Shown here one piece after another: positions 47,682 through 59,058 of a DNA stretch of 64,000 nucleotides (position 1 is its first letter; every line of letters begins with the position of its first letter). Below the pieces are notes generated by a model. It worked only from the letters and a program-made list of their open reading frames with translations. It had not been told where the DNA came from and made no database searches. The translations under genes were made by a program, and so were the position numbers. The DNA is from Leptodactylus fallax (Eukaryota > Chordata > Amphibia > Anura > Leptodactylidae), in contig CAMRHE010000028.1 in the NCBI GenBank assembly GCA_947044405.1, positions 7,710,001-7,774,000 of the forward strand. The letters run 5' to 3'.

Positions 47682-47912
47682 TTAGGCTAACGCCCCACAT
47701 AGCGAGCTGTAGCCAAAACGTTTTCCTCTGCAGACTTTCTAATTCTATTATACCTATACAGAAAACGCCAGCGTTTTCGTAGGTATAATTGATATGCTGC
47801 GATTTCCGCTGCAGATTTTTTTTCTGCAGTGTGTGGATGGGATTATCCAGAATCCCATCCACTTTGCAGGTACTGTAAAAGTGCATTTTGGCCACGTGGG
47901 TCCTGGTCTTAA
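47682..47912. mobile_element. GGCTAAGGCCCCACGTAGCG-family MITE
   Basis: TTAGGCTAACGCCCCACATAGCG at the left and TTGGCCACGTGGGTCCTGG at the right; it shares AAAACGTTTTCCTCTGCAG, TATTATACCTATA and GTGTGTGGATGGGATTA with the copy at 52288-52640. Confidence 0.7.
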
Positions 47913-49954
47913 TGATGTAGTTTACATTTGTTGTATTTAATCCAAACCTATTGTTATGGATATTGGTTTATTTTTGGTTACTGTGACAGCAATGTTATAG
48001 AATATGGTTGGGGTCATCAGTCCCTGCAGTCTAAAAAGACTGCAGCACACTCTTCCAACCCGACCATAAGGCCATGTTCAGATGATTGAAATACAGGCAA
48101 TTTCCATCATCCATATTTTAGCTGTAATACCTGGACTTAGATCACCAAAGTGTCCACTTGAGTAGAACTCTTGTCGATCTGGGTATTGCAACCATAATAT
48201 AGATTCCAAGAAGATATTTATTGCCCTTTCTTCTCCCAAAAAATAAAAAAAACATGAGGGAAACTGATTAAATGTGAACGAGCCTTAGAGGTGATCTTGT
48301 CTAAAAATATACTGAAAGATAATACAAAAGAATTAGCCTGACAAACTAATCAGACCGAGGGCCGGAGAATTGACTGCGAGCGTGAGAAACACATCCTCAC
48401 TGCCAATAAAAGAATGGATTATTCACTGTAAGGATAGATGGTGGAATTCACTACAAAGGGAGGGGGAAGGGGCACGAATGAAAGAGAAGCAGGACAAGAA
48501 ATTGGATTTGACTATCAATTTTACATTGAATAATTAACAATAGAAAGACATGACAGCGAGATACGGGGCCGAGGAAGGACTTTTTCCCCCCCTTTGTGGT
48601 TACAATGGCAGATGGCTCACTGGAGATTTTGCTTTGCTTTCCTCTTAATCAACATAACACATGTCTAATTAATTACAGGCCGAACTTATTGAACCCGCGT
48701 CCTTTTATAACCTCCGCACATCATGGCTTACAGTGGTGGCTTTTTGGGGGCATTTAGTTTTTTAACACCAGATTAAAATGGATTGGACAAGAGAAAGAAG
48801 AATCCTAAACCAGTTGTAGATAAAAAAAAAAAATCACAAAATAAGACAAAACCCCAAACAAGACTATATTTTTTTTATAACCACATTTATTTTGCCATCA
48901 AAAAAAATTCATCTAAATTTGCATGGAAAACAATTTTTTTTTTCTTTAGCAAAAAAATATAAAAATAAATCACAATTAAGTTAATGTCAAAGAATGTAAA
49001 ATAAATAAAAAACCTTCATTTTTTGGATACCCTTTCATACTAGCCATTCTCATTACATGTAAATCAACCATACTGGACAATATCAGGGGGACTGGCAAAA
49101 CATTGGTATGGTGGTGTCCCGACTCTCCGCTATCAGTAGATGTCAGGGAAAAGACAGGTCAAGTGTTCTGATTTTCAACATGCCCTTTTTTTCTCATGGA
49201 GGTAAGGCACTCTCCCCATTCTGAACATATGCTCGTTTGGATGTGCCAAGTGTGCATGTATGAGTGGGGTGAAAATGTTGGGAGGAATATCTGTCAGCCA
49301 AACAAGCATTCAGTTTAGCTATATAATGTGCATGCCCAGCCTTAGCCCCCTAAACCCTAATATGCCTATATGTCGGCACATGGTAGCTTTGGAACACAGC
49401 ATGTGATGGCCATGACTTATTTTTCTTGTAGATTTTTGTATGTGAATACAGGAGGTAAAAAATATCTCTATTCCTCTGTACAAAACTGGAAACATTGACA
49501 GTAACGGTATGGGCTTATAGATGCACACTTACTTTGCGGTATCAAATTTTGTCTTTTTTTTTCTAAATACATATAAAATGCCTATGGATTTATTTCTTAA
49601 TTTTTCATAATAGCAGGTGGAGCTCAGTGTTACTGACACAAAGCTCCGAATCCACTACATAGACACAGAATTAAAAAAAAAAATGAAGTCTGCTGCCACC
49701 ACTGGAGAGAGCTTATGAGTTTTCAGCATATTGTCTTGTCATAGATGTCAATGTATAGCAATATGCACTAAGCTCATGAGCCCCCTCTAGTGGTGACAGC
49801 TGAGAGCCGGAATGGTATATATTATTTATATGTCTATGCCATGGAACTGAAGATTTTTATTTAACAAAAGGGGCTCTGAATTCTAAAAAGATTAATTCCA
49901 TAGGCACAGAAATCTGGAACTAGAAAGGATGTGGTGTTGAAAAGGATCATTAAC
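47913..49954. other. Non-coding, AT-rich, mostly single-copy looking
   Basis: No gene supported. 48340-48720 lacks known repeats and holds several TAAT/ATTA cores (e.g. TGTCTAATTAATTACAGGCC at 48662), making it a candidate regulatory block by appearance only. Confidence 0.4.
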
Positions 49955-50345
49955 TTTAAAAAGGATCTGTCACCAGGTCTAAAAAGTCCAATGACATCCC
50001 TCATCTGATCGGCGCTGTCCCCTGAGCATTTTGGTGTTTTGTTTATCTAAATCCATTCAGCTATTCCACAGATATAAGCCATGTTAGTGTTGATGTAAAT
50101 TCGGGTCTACTAGCCAAGTGGGTGGTAACACTGTGGTTCCTCTGGGGCGGTGTCTCTGTGTGCAGTCTGTCATTTAGTGTTACCGCCCACTTGGCTAGCC
50201 TACTCTAATGCACATCAACACTATAAGGGCTTATATCTTTGGAATGGCTGAACGGATTTGGATAAACAAAACACCAAAATCCTCAGGGTGACAGCGCCGA
50301 TCAGATGGGGTATGTCAATAGACATGGTGATAGACCCCTTTATAC
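49955..50345. mobile_element. Long-hairpin MITE (GGATCTGTCACCAGG)
   Basis: The left arm (ATAAGCCATGTTAGTGTTGA, GCCAAGTGGGTGGTAACACTG) is the inverse of the right arm (AGTGTTACCGCCCACTTGGC, CATCAACACTATAAGGGCTT). Ends are TTTAAAAAGGATCTGTCACC and GGTGATAGACCCCTTTA. Non-coding. Confidence 0.75.
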
Positions 50346-51207
50346 TTACTGAAAGTAATGAGACAGGTCTACCTTTTTTTAGGTATAAGATATATAAAAA
50401 AGCTGAAATGTCAGTTTTTACACATCGTATGTAAATCTGCTCATGCTACAGCAGAGCTCTACATTTTTGGAATGGAAATGAGCGGGAAACCAAACCAAAA
50501 TTGCAGCAAAAAATTGGAAAGGAGCTCAATACATATATAGAAAAGTATTAGCACCCGCCTAATGGCTACAAAGCAGTCAAAGAACACCCGATAAATGCTG
50601 CGGGAGAAATAGGAAATTTAATGCAATTGTTTTTCTTGGACTGAGAGGATCATATTGAATCTAGAATATGTATGTAAATGTAATGTACAAAATAGATTTC
50701 TTCCTCATAACTATCATTAAAAGTATCCCTGCGCACCGTATCATTCCTTGGGTGACAAGATATTACTTAACACCCCTTATCCCTCTCCCCACACTCCCCA
50801 TTACATCTCCTAGAGAAAATAAAGCGCTTCAGTATTTACCGAGCGGGCCGGATAAGCTCGTAACGTCATGCATTACCAATGATATTCCACACAAGCTTCA
50901 ACTTTCTTCCACTCACATTTCAAATGAATATTATTAAGTCCAAGTGTGCACAGCTGTCAAGGTCAATGGAAATATAACATTCTCAGCCAAACAAAATGTC
51001 ATTTGTATGCAGCAATCTGGACTTGACGGAGAGGTGGATGAAGCTTATCAGGATGGGGCGGTGTGACATCACTTTCGAGTAAATGGAGAGCTGACCTCTG
51101 CGTGCCTGCATTTATGATGTGCAGCTTTCTGGGGTTTTTTTTTATAAGATTTTACTTTTTTGCGGTTTTCTTTTCAGTGCTCTTGTCACCTCCCAACAAA
51201 AATGACT
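50346..51207. other. Non-coding stretch
   Basis: No feature supported. Confidence 0.4.
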
Positions 51208-51500
51208 TTAAGGCTAAGGACCCACGTAGTGAAACGCAGCTAAAAATGCAGAAAAGACCGCAGCAGAAACGCATCACGTTTTTTTGCGCAGCATATTTCA
51301 CTGCTGATTTTTTTTTCTCTGCGGATTTTCTTCCCCTGGTTAATCTTATAGGGAAAATTCCAGAGTTTCCGCTAGAGTTTTCTAAGCATGTTCTGTGCAG
51401 GGAGGGGGGATAAGCTGTGACATCATCTATTGTCAGTGGTGGATGTTATAAAGGGTCAGTGGCTTTATCTATAGAGGTGTTATCTTCTATTGTAATCCTT
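51208..51500. repeat. Two joined repeat fragments
   Basis: 51208-51365 is one end of the GGCTAAGGACCCACGTAG family. At about 51385 it changes to the 2870-3265 family (GTGACATCATCTATTGTCAG, CTTTATCTATAGAGGTGTTA). Confidence 0.65.
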
Positions 51501-52287
51501 TCCATGATGTAAATGAGGTGCTTACAGCAAAAAAAAAAAATAAACTCTGCAGAACCGTAAAGTCTTAGCCTATTAATAGGCTTAGCGGCCAGAGTGAAAA
51601 TTGCACGCTTTAGTATTTATTTTTAAATATAGACAGCGACATGGAAAATTTAAAAAAGTAGTGGTTGAGCATGCGTGCTGACGCTCCTTCCACTCTATAG
51701 GACTGTTGAAGACAGCCAAGTACAGTAGTTGGCAATCCCGTATACTTAGAATGGAGCAGCTGTTATGGAATTGCTATATAAGCAACTCCCTGATCTATAT
51801 TGAAATTGCTGCTTCAGTAAATCCCTGATATGCCGCAAGAAACAGATAAGGTCCACTCTAGGCAAGTAAACAGCTACCTATAATCCAATTTTGGCTTGCA
51901 GAGTATAAGATATTTTAACCAGAGCCAGCTGCAAGACCGGTTGGACTTTGCAGCTCGGGATCCAGGTTGCAAAGTCAAAACTTGGTATTAGAATCTAAGT
52001 GACCCTGCAGAGAGAGAACCCAACCAGTAACCCTATGGAGGGCCCAGGGGGTTATAAACAAGCCAAGGTCAATCCAGGAGAGAATACAATTGCCAAAACA
52101 TAACCAGAGATGTGTCCAAGTCATTGTCAGATCCAGGAAGTCACAAATACAGCCAAATCAGATTCCTAACAGCGGCAGCCTACATGCTTGATCACCACAC
52201 CATTCAGTACCACGGATATGGGATACGGGATTCTTGTGACCCCCACTGACCAGACAATTATACATTTTCATTATGATAAAACCCCTT

Positions 52288-52640
52288 TAAGGCTAAGGTC
52301 CCACGTAGCGAGCAGCAGTGAAAAAGTGCTGCAGAAAAGACCGCAGCGGAAACGCATCGTGTTTTTTTCCATAGCGCATTTCACAGAAAGTCCGCAGAGT
52401 TTTCCTTTGTGGCCTTTCTGCTTCTATTATACCTAAAGGGAAACCGCTGGCGTTTTCATAGGTATAATTGACTTGCTGTGATTTACAAAAATGCAACGTT
52501 TTTTAAAATCGCAGCATTTCCACTGCAGATATTTTTCTGCAATGTGTGGATGGGATTAGCCAGTATCCCACCCACTTCGCAGGCACTGTAAAACACTGCG
52601 TTTTTTGCCATGGTGTTTGCAATGTGGGGCCTCGGCCTAA
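52288..52640. mobile_element. GGCTAAGGCCCCACGTAGCG-family MITE, full copy
   Basis: It runs from TTAAGGCTAAGGTCCCACGTAGCG to GCAATGTGGGGCCTCGGCCTAA. The interior has GCAGAAAAGACCGCAGCGGA and its inverse-like AAATCGCAGCATTTCCACTGCAG. It is the most complete copy of the family in the window. Confidence 0.75.
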
Positions 52641-54029
52641 GAGTGAGTTTCCTGTGTGGTCAAACAAAGCACATAATTTATCCTCATTGATGGGATCAGA
52701 ACTGGCCCCGATGGCCTAGACACCTAGGATTTGATGCCATAGAGGTCACTATCACATACATGGAGTTGGAAGGAGACCGGTAGCCATCTTCTCTGCTCTA
52801 GATGAAGGTGGCAGGAGCAATAGTGTTCCATTTTCATTTTTACTCTTGGTAACTTCCTCCCCAATATATTCCATAGCTCCACTATCTGCAGGCTACCTGG
52901 CCTAAGAGGTTTAATAGCATTTCTTTTCCTATTGTAATAGACTGCTGGATAATATAGACAGACATATTGCTATAAAGTAATGACATGGGTAATTGTAGCC
53001 GCCTCCCTAGGCAACTAATGGGAACTAAGCCGGATCCTGAGAGCATCTGTAAGTACATGCAATGTCTGTAAATGTTGGTGATCCTATTCTTGTAACATAA
53101 CTGTGAATACATTTTAGCAAGCTAAATGTCTCATGAGAGGTCGCTCTAGCATAATGTGTCAGTACAAAATGCGGTTTGTCATGAGAGTTTCACCAAATTG
53201 TCAGTCAAAAATCTTAAGGATAAAAATCACATAGTGCATGGAATAATAAGCCACAATGAGTATGTGTTTTCTTCAGTCTGCGGTTGGCCATAAGCTCGTT
53301 TAGCTGACAGCTACCCTCCCAGCGCCCATAAACATGGATGCTTGGCTTGGCTGAGTGTGCATGTGTTTGGAGTATGGGGAGGGAATTGGCCTGCTGTCAG
53401 AAACAGGTAAGTCAAAATCTAACAGTATGATTCTTCTGTTCCTCAACATCTCCTGTGTTGTAGAAGTTGGGGCACTACCATACACATAAAATAATCCATG
53501 GGTCTCACAAAAATTGGCAGATTTGACAGATATTCATCTAATGTGTGTGGTTATTTTAAGGAGGATTTAAGGGGAGGATATTAATGACCTATCCTTAAGA
53601 TCGGTTATCAATATCAGATGAGTGGGGATCAAACACCTGACGTCTCGACCAATCAGCTGATAGAAGTGGCAGCTCTGGAATGAGCAATGCTTTCGCTTCA
53701 AAGGACAGTGATGTCACATTCACTGGTCACATGACCTGTTTATAGCCCCCTCCCATTCAAGAAAATGGACTGAGCTTCAACACCAAGCACAGCTTAGAAA
53801 GCAGTGAAGAGACCCCAGTGCTCGGTGAGGTTGTCATATGTCTGACTCCCACCAGTCTTATACTGATAGCATAGGTGTACTGGAAAGCATAGCTGTATGG
53901 TCTCATGACAGCAGCGGGGAGGGGAAGTCTATGGAGAAGGGAAGAGTGAGCACAAGCAGAGAGAGATAGAAGCAGAAACTTATTTTGATGCTGGGGCTAA
54001 ACAGGAAATTTTTCTTACAACCAAACTAC
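52641..54029. other. Non-coding stretch with repeat fragments
   Basis: No exon supported. 53276-53370 (CATGGATGCTTGGCTTGGCTGAG) resembles 9480-9610; 53569-53660 resembles one end of the MITE at 33475. Confidence 0.45.
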
Positions 54030-54533
54030 TTAAAGGGAATCTGTCAGGTCAGTCTGGGACACTGAACCACCCTCAGGTACTTATAGACCTGGGGTTTAGT
54101 ATCCCAAATCGCCCTGTTGTAATGCAATCCGCAGGCGCATTAAAAATAAAAAACCTTTATACTTACCTAGAGAAGGGTCCGATGTACGCTGTTCGGCGAG
54201 AACAGTCCGGCTTATTCATGAGCTTCTTCGTTGGCACGCCTCTCTGCGCCTGTGCTGTTCTTCAGTGAAGTCGAAGATGGACACCGCTTCTTCACTGCGC
54301 AAATGCCGGAGCTACGGGACATGCGCACTGAAGCCGAGGTGTACTCCTCTGGCTTCATTGAAGAACTGCGCAGGTGCGGGGAGTACAGCGGCAGGGGGAG
54401 TATAAAGTATTTTTTATTTTTAATGCGGCCATGGATTGCGTTATAACTGGGTGATTTGGGACACTAAACCCCAGGTCCATATGGACGTGTGGGTGGTTTA
54501 GTATCCCAAATTACCCTGACACATTCCCTTTAA
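54030..54533. mobile_element. TTAA-flanked MITE (AGGGAATCTGTCAGG)
   Basis: TTAAAGGGAATCTGTCAGG at the left, CCTGACACATTCCCTTTAA at the right, TTAA exactly at both ends. Subterminal ACTGAACCACCCTCAGG/GGGTGGTTTAGTATCCCAAA and GTTGTAATGCAATCC/GGATTGCGTTATAAC are inverted. Confidence 0.8.
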
Positions 54534-55805
54534 TTCACATGAGTACATCAGTACTTCTCTATATATGTCCTGCATGGTCCTGTGGCTGTTTCTGACCAAC
54601 AAAAGCTTATAAAGGATATTCAACATGCTCAACATAACTAGATGAAAACACATGCATGCTCAGCTTAGCCTGTTCAATGTCACTTTATGGTTTCAGGAAG
54701 AAGCTCCCCATAAGCTTTCTCCGTGCTCCTCGCCGCAAAATATAGAGATTTTCAAAGGCAAAAAAACCCACTTTTACTACTCAGACCGCAATGCCCTGAG
54801 CCATCGTCATTCTAGTTTCCTACCTGTCAAGTAAACAATCTCTGCCTTAAAGGGTTAAAAAATATAATTGCTACCACACATGGTACCATGACTGGGAGCC
54901 TGGCACTGACGCCTGACACAGATCTCCTGGGGTGAAAGACTCATGAAAATCTTTCCTGAATATATTCTGTCTGACACTATCTTCGAGTACAAGGTTTTCA
55001 TCGAGATTTTCCAGACGCGATGCCGACACGTATCAGGCGGAGTTCACACATCTGATTATTATACGTAAACCCGAGTCTTTACGCGACAATACAGCACGAG
55101 AAGGAGATTTGATTGCAGCTTTTTACATATCATTTAGAAGTAGAAGTTGGATTTGTCCTCATCTCTGGCAAATTGCAAATCAGAACAGACGGTCACCACC
55201 AAAATAATCCCCGCAGCCGTAATTAGTCAGGATGAATGGTAATGAGACATTACACCAAATGTCTCTCTATCACTGGCCTTTTAGTCAGAACAAGTCCTGT
55301 CGTCTACTGCGCTCCTGGTACTGGTGTCAGAGAACCTGCGCCTTTCACGAAAAAAAACAACAGTATATAGTCTTAAAAAAATCCTGATGAGATTCCAGCA
55401 GAAATGTCCATGTACAATCGGTAGATCCGAGCGCCACTTCATTTTCTCAATCTGCAAATGCCAAATCAGCACTACAAACAAACTTGAGACGGGGAGTCGT
55501 AATGCGAACAGAATTCCAGGAAATCATTACTGAGTGTTGCAAACTTGTTTATACCAATGTTTTCTCTTTAGTTATTTTTAGATTTCAAGTTTCCACTGAG
55601 GAAAAGCAGAGAAGTGAAGTTCACGATAACCATTAAGAAGAGGGAAAAATGACAGAGATGGGTGCGGAACAAACCGGTAGTGAGGAGTCGAATAATCTGT
55701 CCGCCCATCGACTGGCTATTCTATACTGACATCATTCAGATACAATGGGCTGTGTGCGTGGGCACTGAAGAGACTCAGCTGGTGTGTTACAGGGGTATCC
55801 ACATC
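54534..55805. other. Non-coding stretch
   Basis: No feature supported; single-copy looking. Confidence 0.4.
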
Positions 55806-56052
55806 ATAAAGAGAGTCTATCTCCAGAACCCAGCATGTCAACCCAAAATCACAGACAGATTGATTCAGGTGACCCAAACCTAACAATGGTTTCTTCTTGT
55901 GAAATAGTAAGTTATAAAGTCTATATGGGGGCTGGGTTGATATCTTTGCAAAGTAGGCACCGATTCACAAGGGGTAACCACTGTTAGGGTCACCTGAATC
56001 AATCTGCAGTGTTGGGTTGCTATGCTGGGTTCTGGTGACAGACTCCCTTTAA
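55806..56052. mobile_element. MITE related to the 49-bp minisatellite
   Basis: It starts AAAGAGAGTCTATCTCCAGAACC, followed by CAGCATGTCAACCC, and ends GGGTTGCTATGCTGGG, then TTCTGGTGACAGACTCCCTTTAA. The subterminal CAGAACC-CAGCAT-TCAACCC and CTGCAG-TGTTGGGTTG-TATGCTGG blocks are the same sequence, diverged, as the 49-bp unit (CTGCAGGGCTGGGGTGATATGCTGG + TTCTGGTGACA). It probably represents the non-expanded form. Confidence 0.7.
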
Positions 56053-58244
56053 CAAGTTAATCTTAATCCATACAAGAGGGGATAATTTACAGATATGTGG
56101 GTGTCCAACTGCTCAGGTGCCCACTGGTCAGGACAATGGGGGAGATTTGTCTCCCATTCTGAATGCTGCGAGGCAACCACCCATGGGGGTGGTCTTCTCA
56201 AAGAAGATAGCTAGTATGGAAAATCCATCATAGAAAAAAGGTCTGGGTAAAGGGGTGGTCTTCTCAAAAAGATGGTCTTCTGGAGAGGTTTCCCTGTATA
56301 GCGCTTGGTTAGCTCTGGCACTCCCATTGACATGGGTGAAGCATTGTGGGTGACGTCTTCACCACCGCTACATTCAAAACAGGGGACAAAACGCCCCTGT
56401 TCTCCTGGTCTACTAGTTCCCCCTCCTTTAAAAGGTACAATTTGTTGAGTTTACGCCACGTCCCCTTTTCTGAGAAGCCACAAGTCTAGCAAGTTGGAAA
56501 AATTTTAGCTCACATTTACCCCGGAGTCTTGTCGTAACCACAATAGTAAATCTGCCCCAACGTCTGCATAGAGCTGAAGAATTTTCTGGCGCTACAATAC
56601 CTAATGCCCTGGCTGTATTTCTGCATTGACAGATACTTTTTGCCCCCGATATATGTTTGATCTTGGTGTTTATATTGTCAGCGGGTGTTGTATGGCAGTA
56701 GCAACACTGTAGGTCTCCGTTTTCTACACGTAGCATTCAGATAGACTATAGGTATTTATTCCTAAAATTCTTTGTCTTACAATAAATCAATATTTTTTAA
56801 GTCCGTCGGATCATTTCCTGACAACCACCGTACAATCTTTAGATGTCACTGTCGCTCACACACCCAGACAGACAAAAGGTTGCCTACTCCAGCACCGGTG
56901 TCAGTCATCAGAGATCCAAGCCTGTCAATCTCCATAGTACAAACCATTAGCCAATAGTCAGATAGTCCAGATTACAGGAACGCAGCATGTCACGGCGCGT
57001 GATTGATGTGCTGCTCGTGTAAACTACATAGGGAACATTTTATATATTCTGTGTAAACTTAGATACCAGTGGATCGCTGGCTCTAATTATAATTTGCGTT
57101 TATGAGGCACTTACGGAAAAATGCAAAATTCCGAAACATGAAGCAAAGCTAAAGAGATATAAGGCCGTCAGATGAAAAAAATGTAGTGCATTAAAAGAGC
57201 TGACATACTGTATGTGCTCTGCTTATTCGGGGAAGAGCGGTAATCATAAAGATGAATGTTCTGCTTAGGTTGCTCATTGTTCTATCAGACTCATTTTTTG
57301 AGCTTGCGGGTTTGCTGGCTGCCGCCTGAATATGTCGGAGCTGAGGCTTAGTAAGAAGAGTGGGTGACCCAAGATGATAGATCTTCATGACCATGGGGAG
57401 ACCTGAAGTGGACTTGGGAAGACTAGTTGGTCATGTGTCACCAGCAAGTCCGCTATCAACTCCAGAGTCAGGAACATGGCAGCCAATGCCTAGTGATATG
57501 GCACTGGGCAGCTTCCTGGCACTGGGCAGGCACAGAAGAGAAGTGTCTGTCTCCCTGCCAGGGCTCTTTTTAGTTGGGTAATTGGTTTAGCTTGTGATGG
57601 AACAAGAGTCCATAATCTTGTTTCACACAAATGTACTAAGCTTTATGGAGGACTTGGAATGTACTAGAAACTATTGAAAGGCTGTACATACAAGACACAA
57701 TCGGTCTAGTCAAAGACATGCTTGGACCGTAAACGATTAGGTGTAAATCTGACATATAGTCTACCGTCAGTCACGACTTTTCAGATGCTGAGGAGAATTT
57801 TGACTGTCCCTGACCAAACCTTGAGGGGTAAACACTATCCTTGAGGCTTTAGTTTATAGCATGGATATGGTCCAGAATACAGGAGATACTACAGATGGAT
57901 ATTATTGTAGACATTCATTATCTTCCCCTCCCAATAAATTTCACAAGTCTCGGCCAAATTTTTATATATTCCTTTAAAATGTATGAGGATCACAGGAGAG
58001 AACTATATGGTATCTGTAGGTATAGTCATGTCCACAGAGCAAGGCAACCAACCTGGGAATTCACTTCTAATTGTCATCTACAAACCTGCCGTCACTCAGG
58101 ATGGTAAGATTTATAACCATATCCAAATAATAGATTACAATGGCAGAAGGAAAACTAATGTCTGCCAAAAAGTGATCTGCTAGATGTAGGTCTCTTCTAA
58201 AAGGCTAAAAACTAATACTAATACAACATGAAGTTCCTTTGTAA
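56053..58244. other. Non-coding stretch
   Basis: About 2.2 kb with no supported exon or element. Confidence 0.4.
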
Positions 58245-59058
58245 TATAAACCTATATATCACAGAGCTCAGCTTCTCTCCTCTATCATATAACCCTATAT
58301 ATCACAGAGCTCAGCTTCTCTCCTCTATCATATAACCCTATATATCACAGAGCTCAGCTTCTCTCCTCTATCATATAACCCTATATATCACAGAGCTCAG
58401 CTTCTCTCCTCTATCATATACCCTATATATCACAGAGCTCAGCTTCTCTCCTCTATCATATAACCCTATATATCACAGAGCTCAGCTTCTCTCCTCTATC
58501 ATATAACCTATAAATCACAGAGCTCAGCTTCTCTCCTCTATCATATAGCCCTATATATCACAGAGCTCAGCTTCTCTCCTCTATCATATAACCCTATATA
58601 TCACAGAGCTCAGCTTCTCTCCTCTATCATATAACCCTATATATCACAGAGCTCAGTTTTCTCCTCTATCATATAACCTATATATCACAGAGCTCAGTTT
58701 TCTCCTCTATCATATAACCTATATATCACAGAGCTCAGTTTTCTCCTCTATCATATAATCCTATATATCACAGAGCTCAGCTTCTCTCCTCTATCATATA
58801 ACCTATATATCACAGAGCTCAGCTTCTCTCCTCTATCATATAATCCTATATATCACAGAGCTCAGCTTCTCTCCTCTATCATATATCCTATATATCACAG
58901 AGCTCAGCTTCTCTCCTCTATCATATAACCCTATATATATCACAGAGCTCAGCTTCTCTCCCTTTATCATATAACCCTATATATCACAGAGCTCAGCTTC
59001 TCTCCTCTATCATATAATCCCATATACCACAGAGCTCAGCTTCTCTCCTCTATCCTAT
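58245..59058. repeat. 43-bp minisatellite, about 19 copies
   Basis: The unit CTATATATCACAGAGCTCAG plus CTTCTCTCCTCTATCATATAACC is 42-43 bp, with single-base and short indel variants (AGTTTTCTCC units around 58650-58745). No frame stays open through it. Confidence 0.95.
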
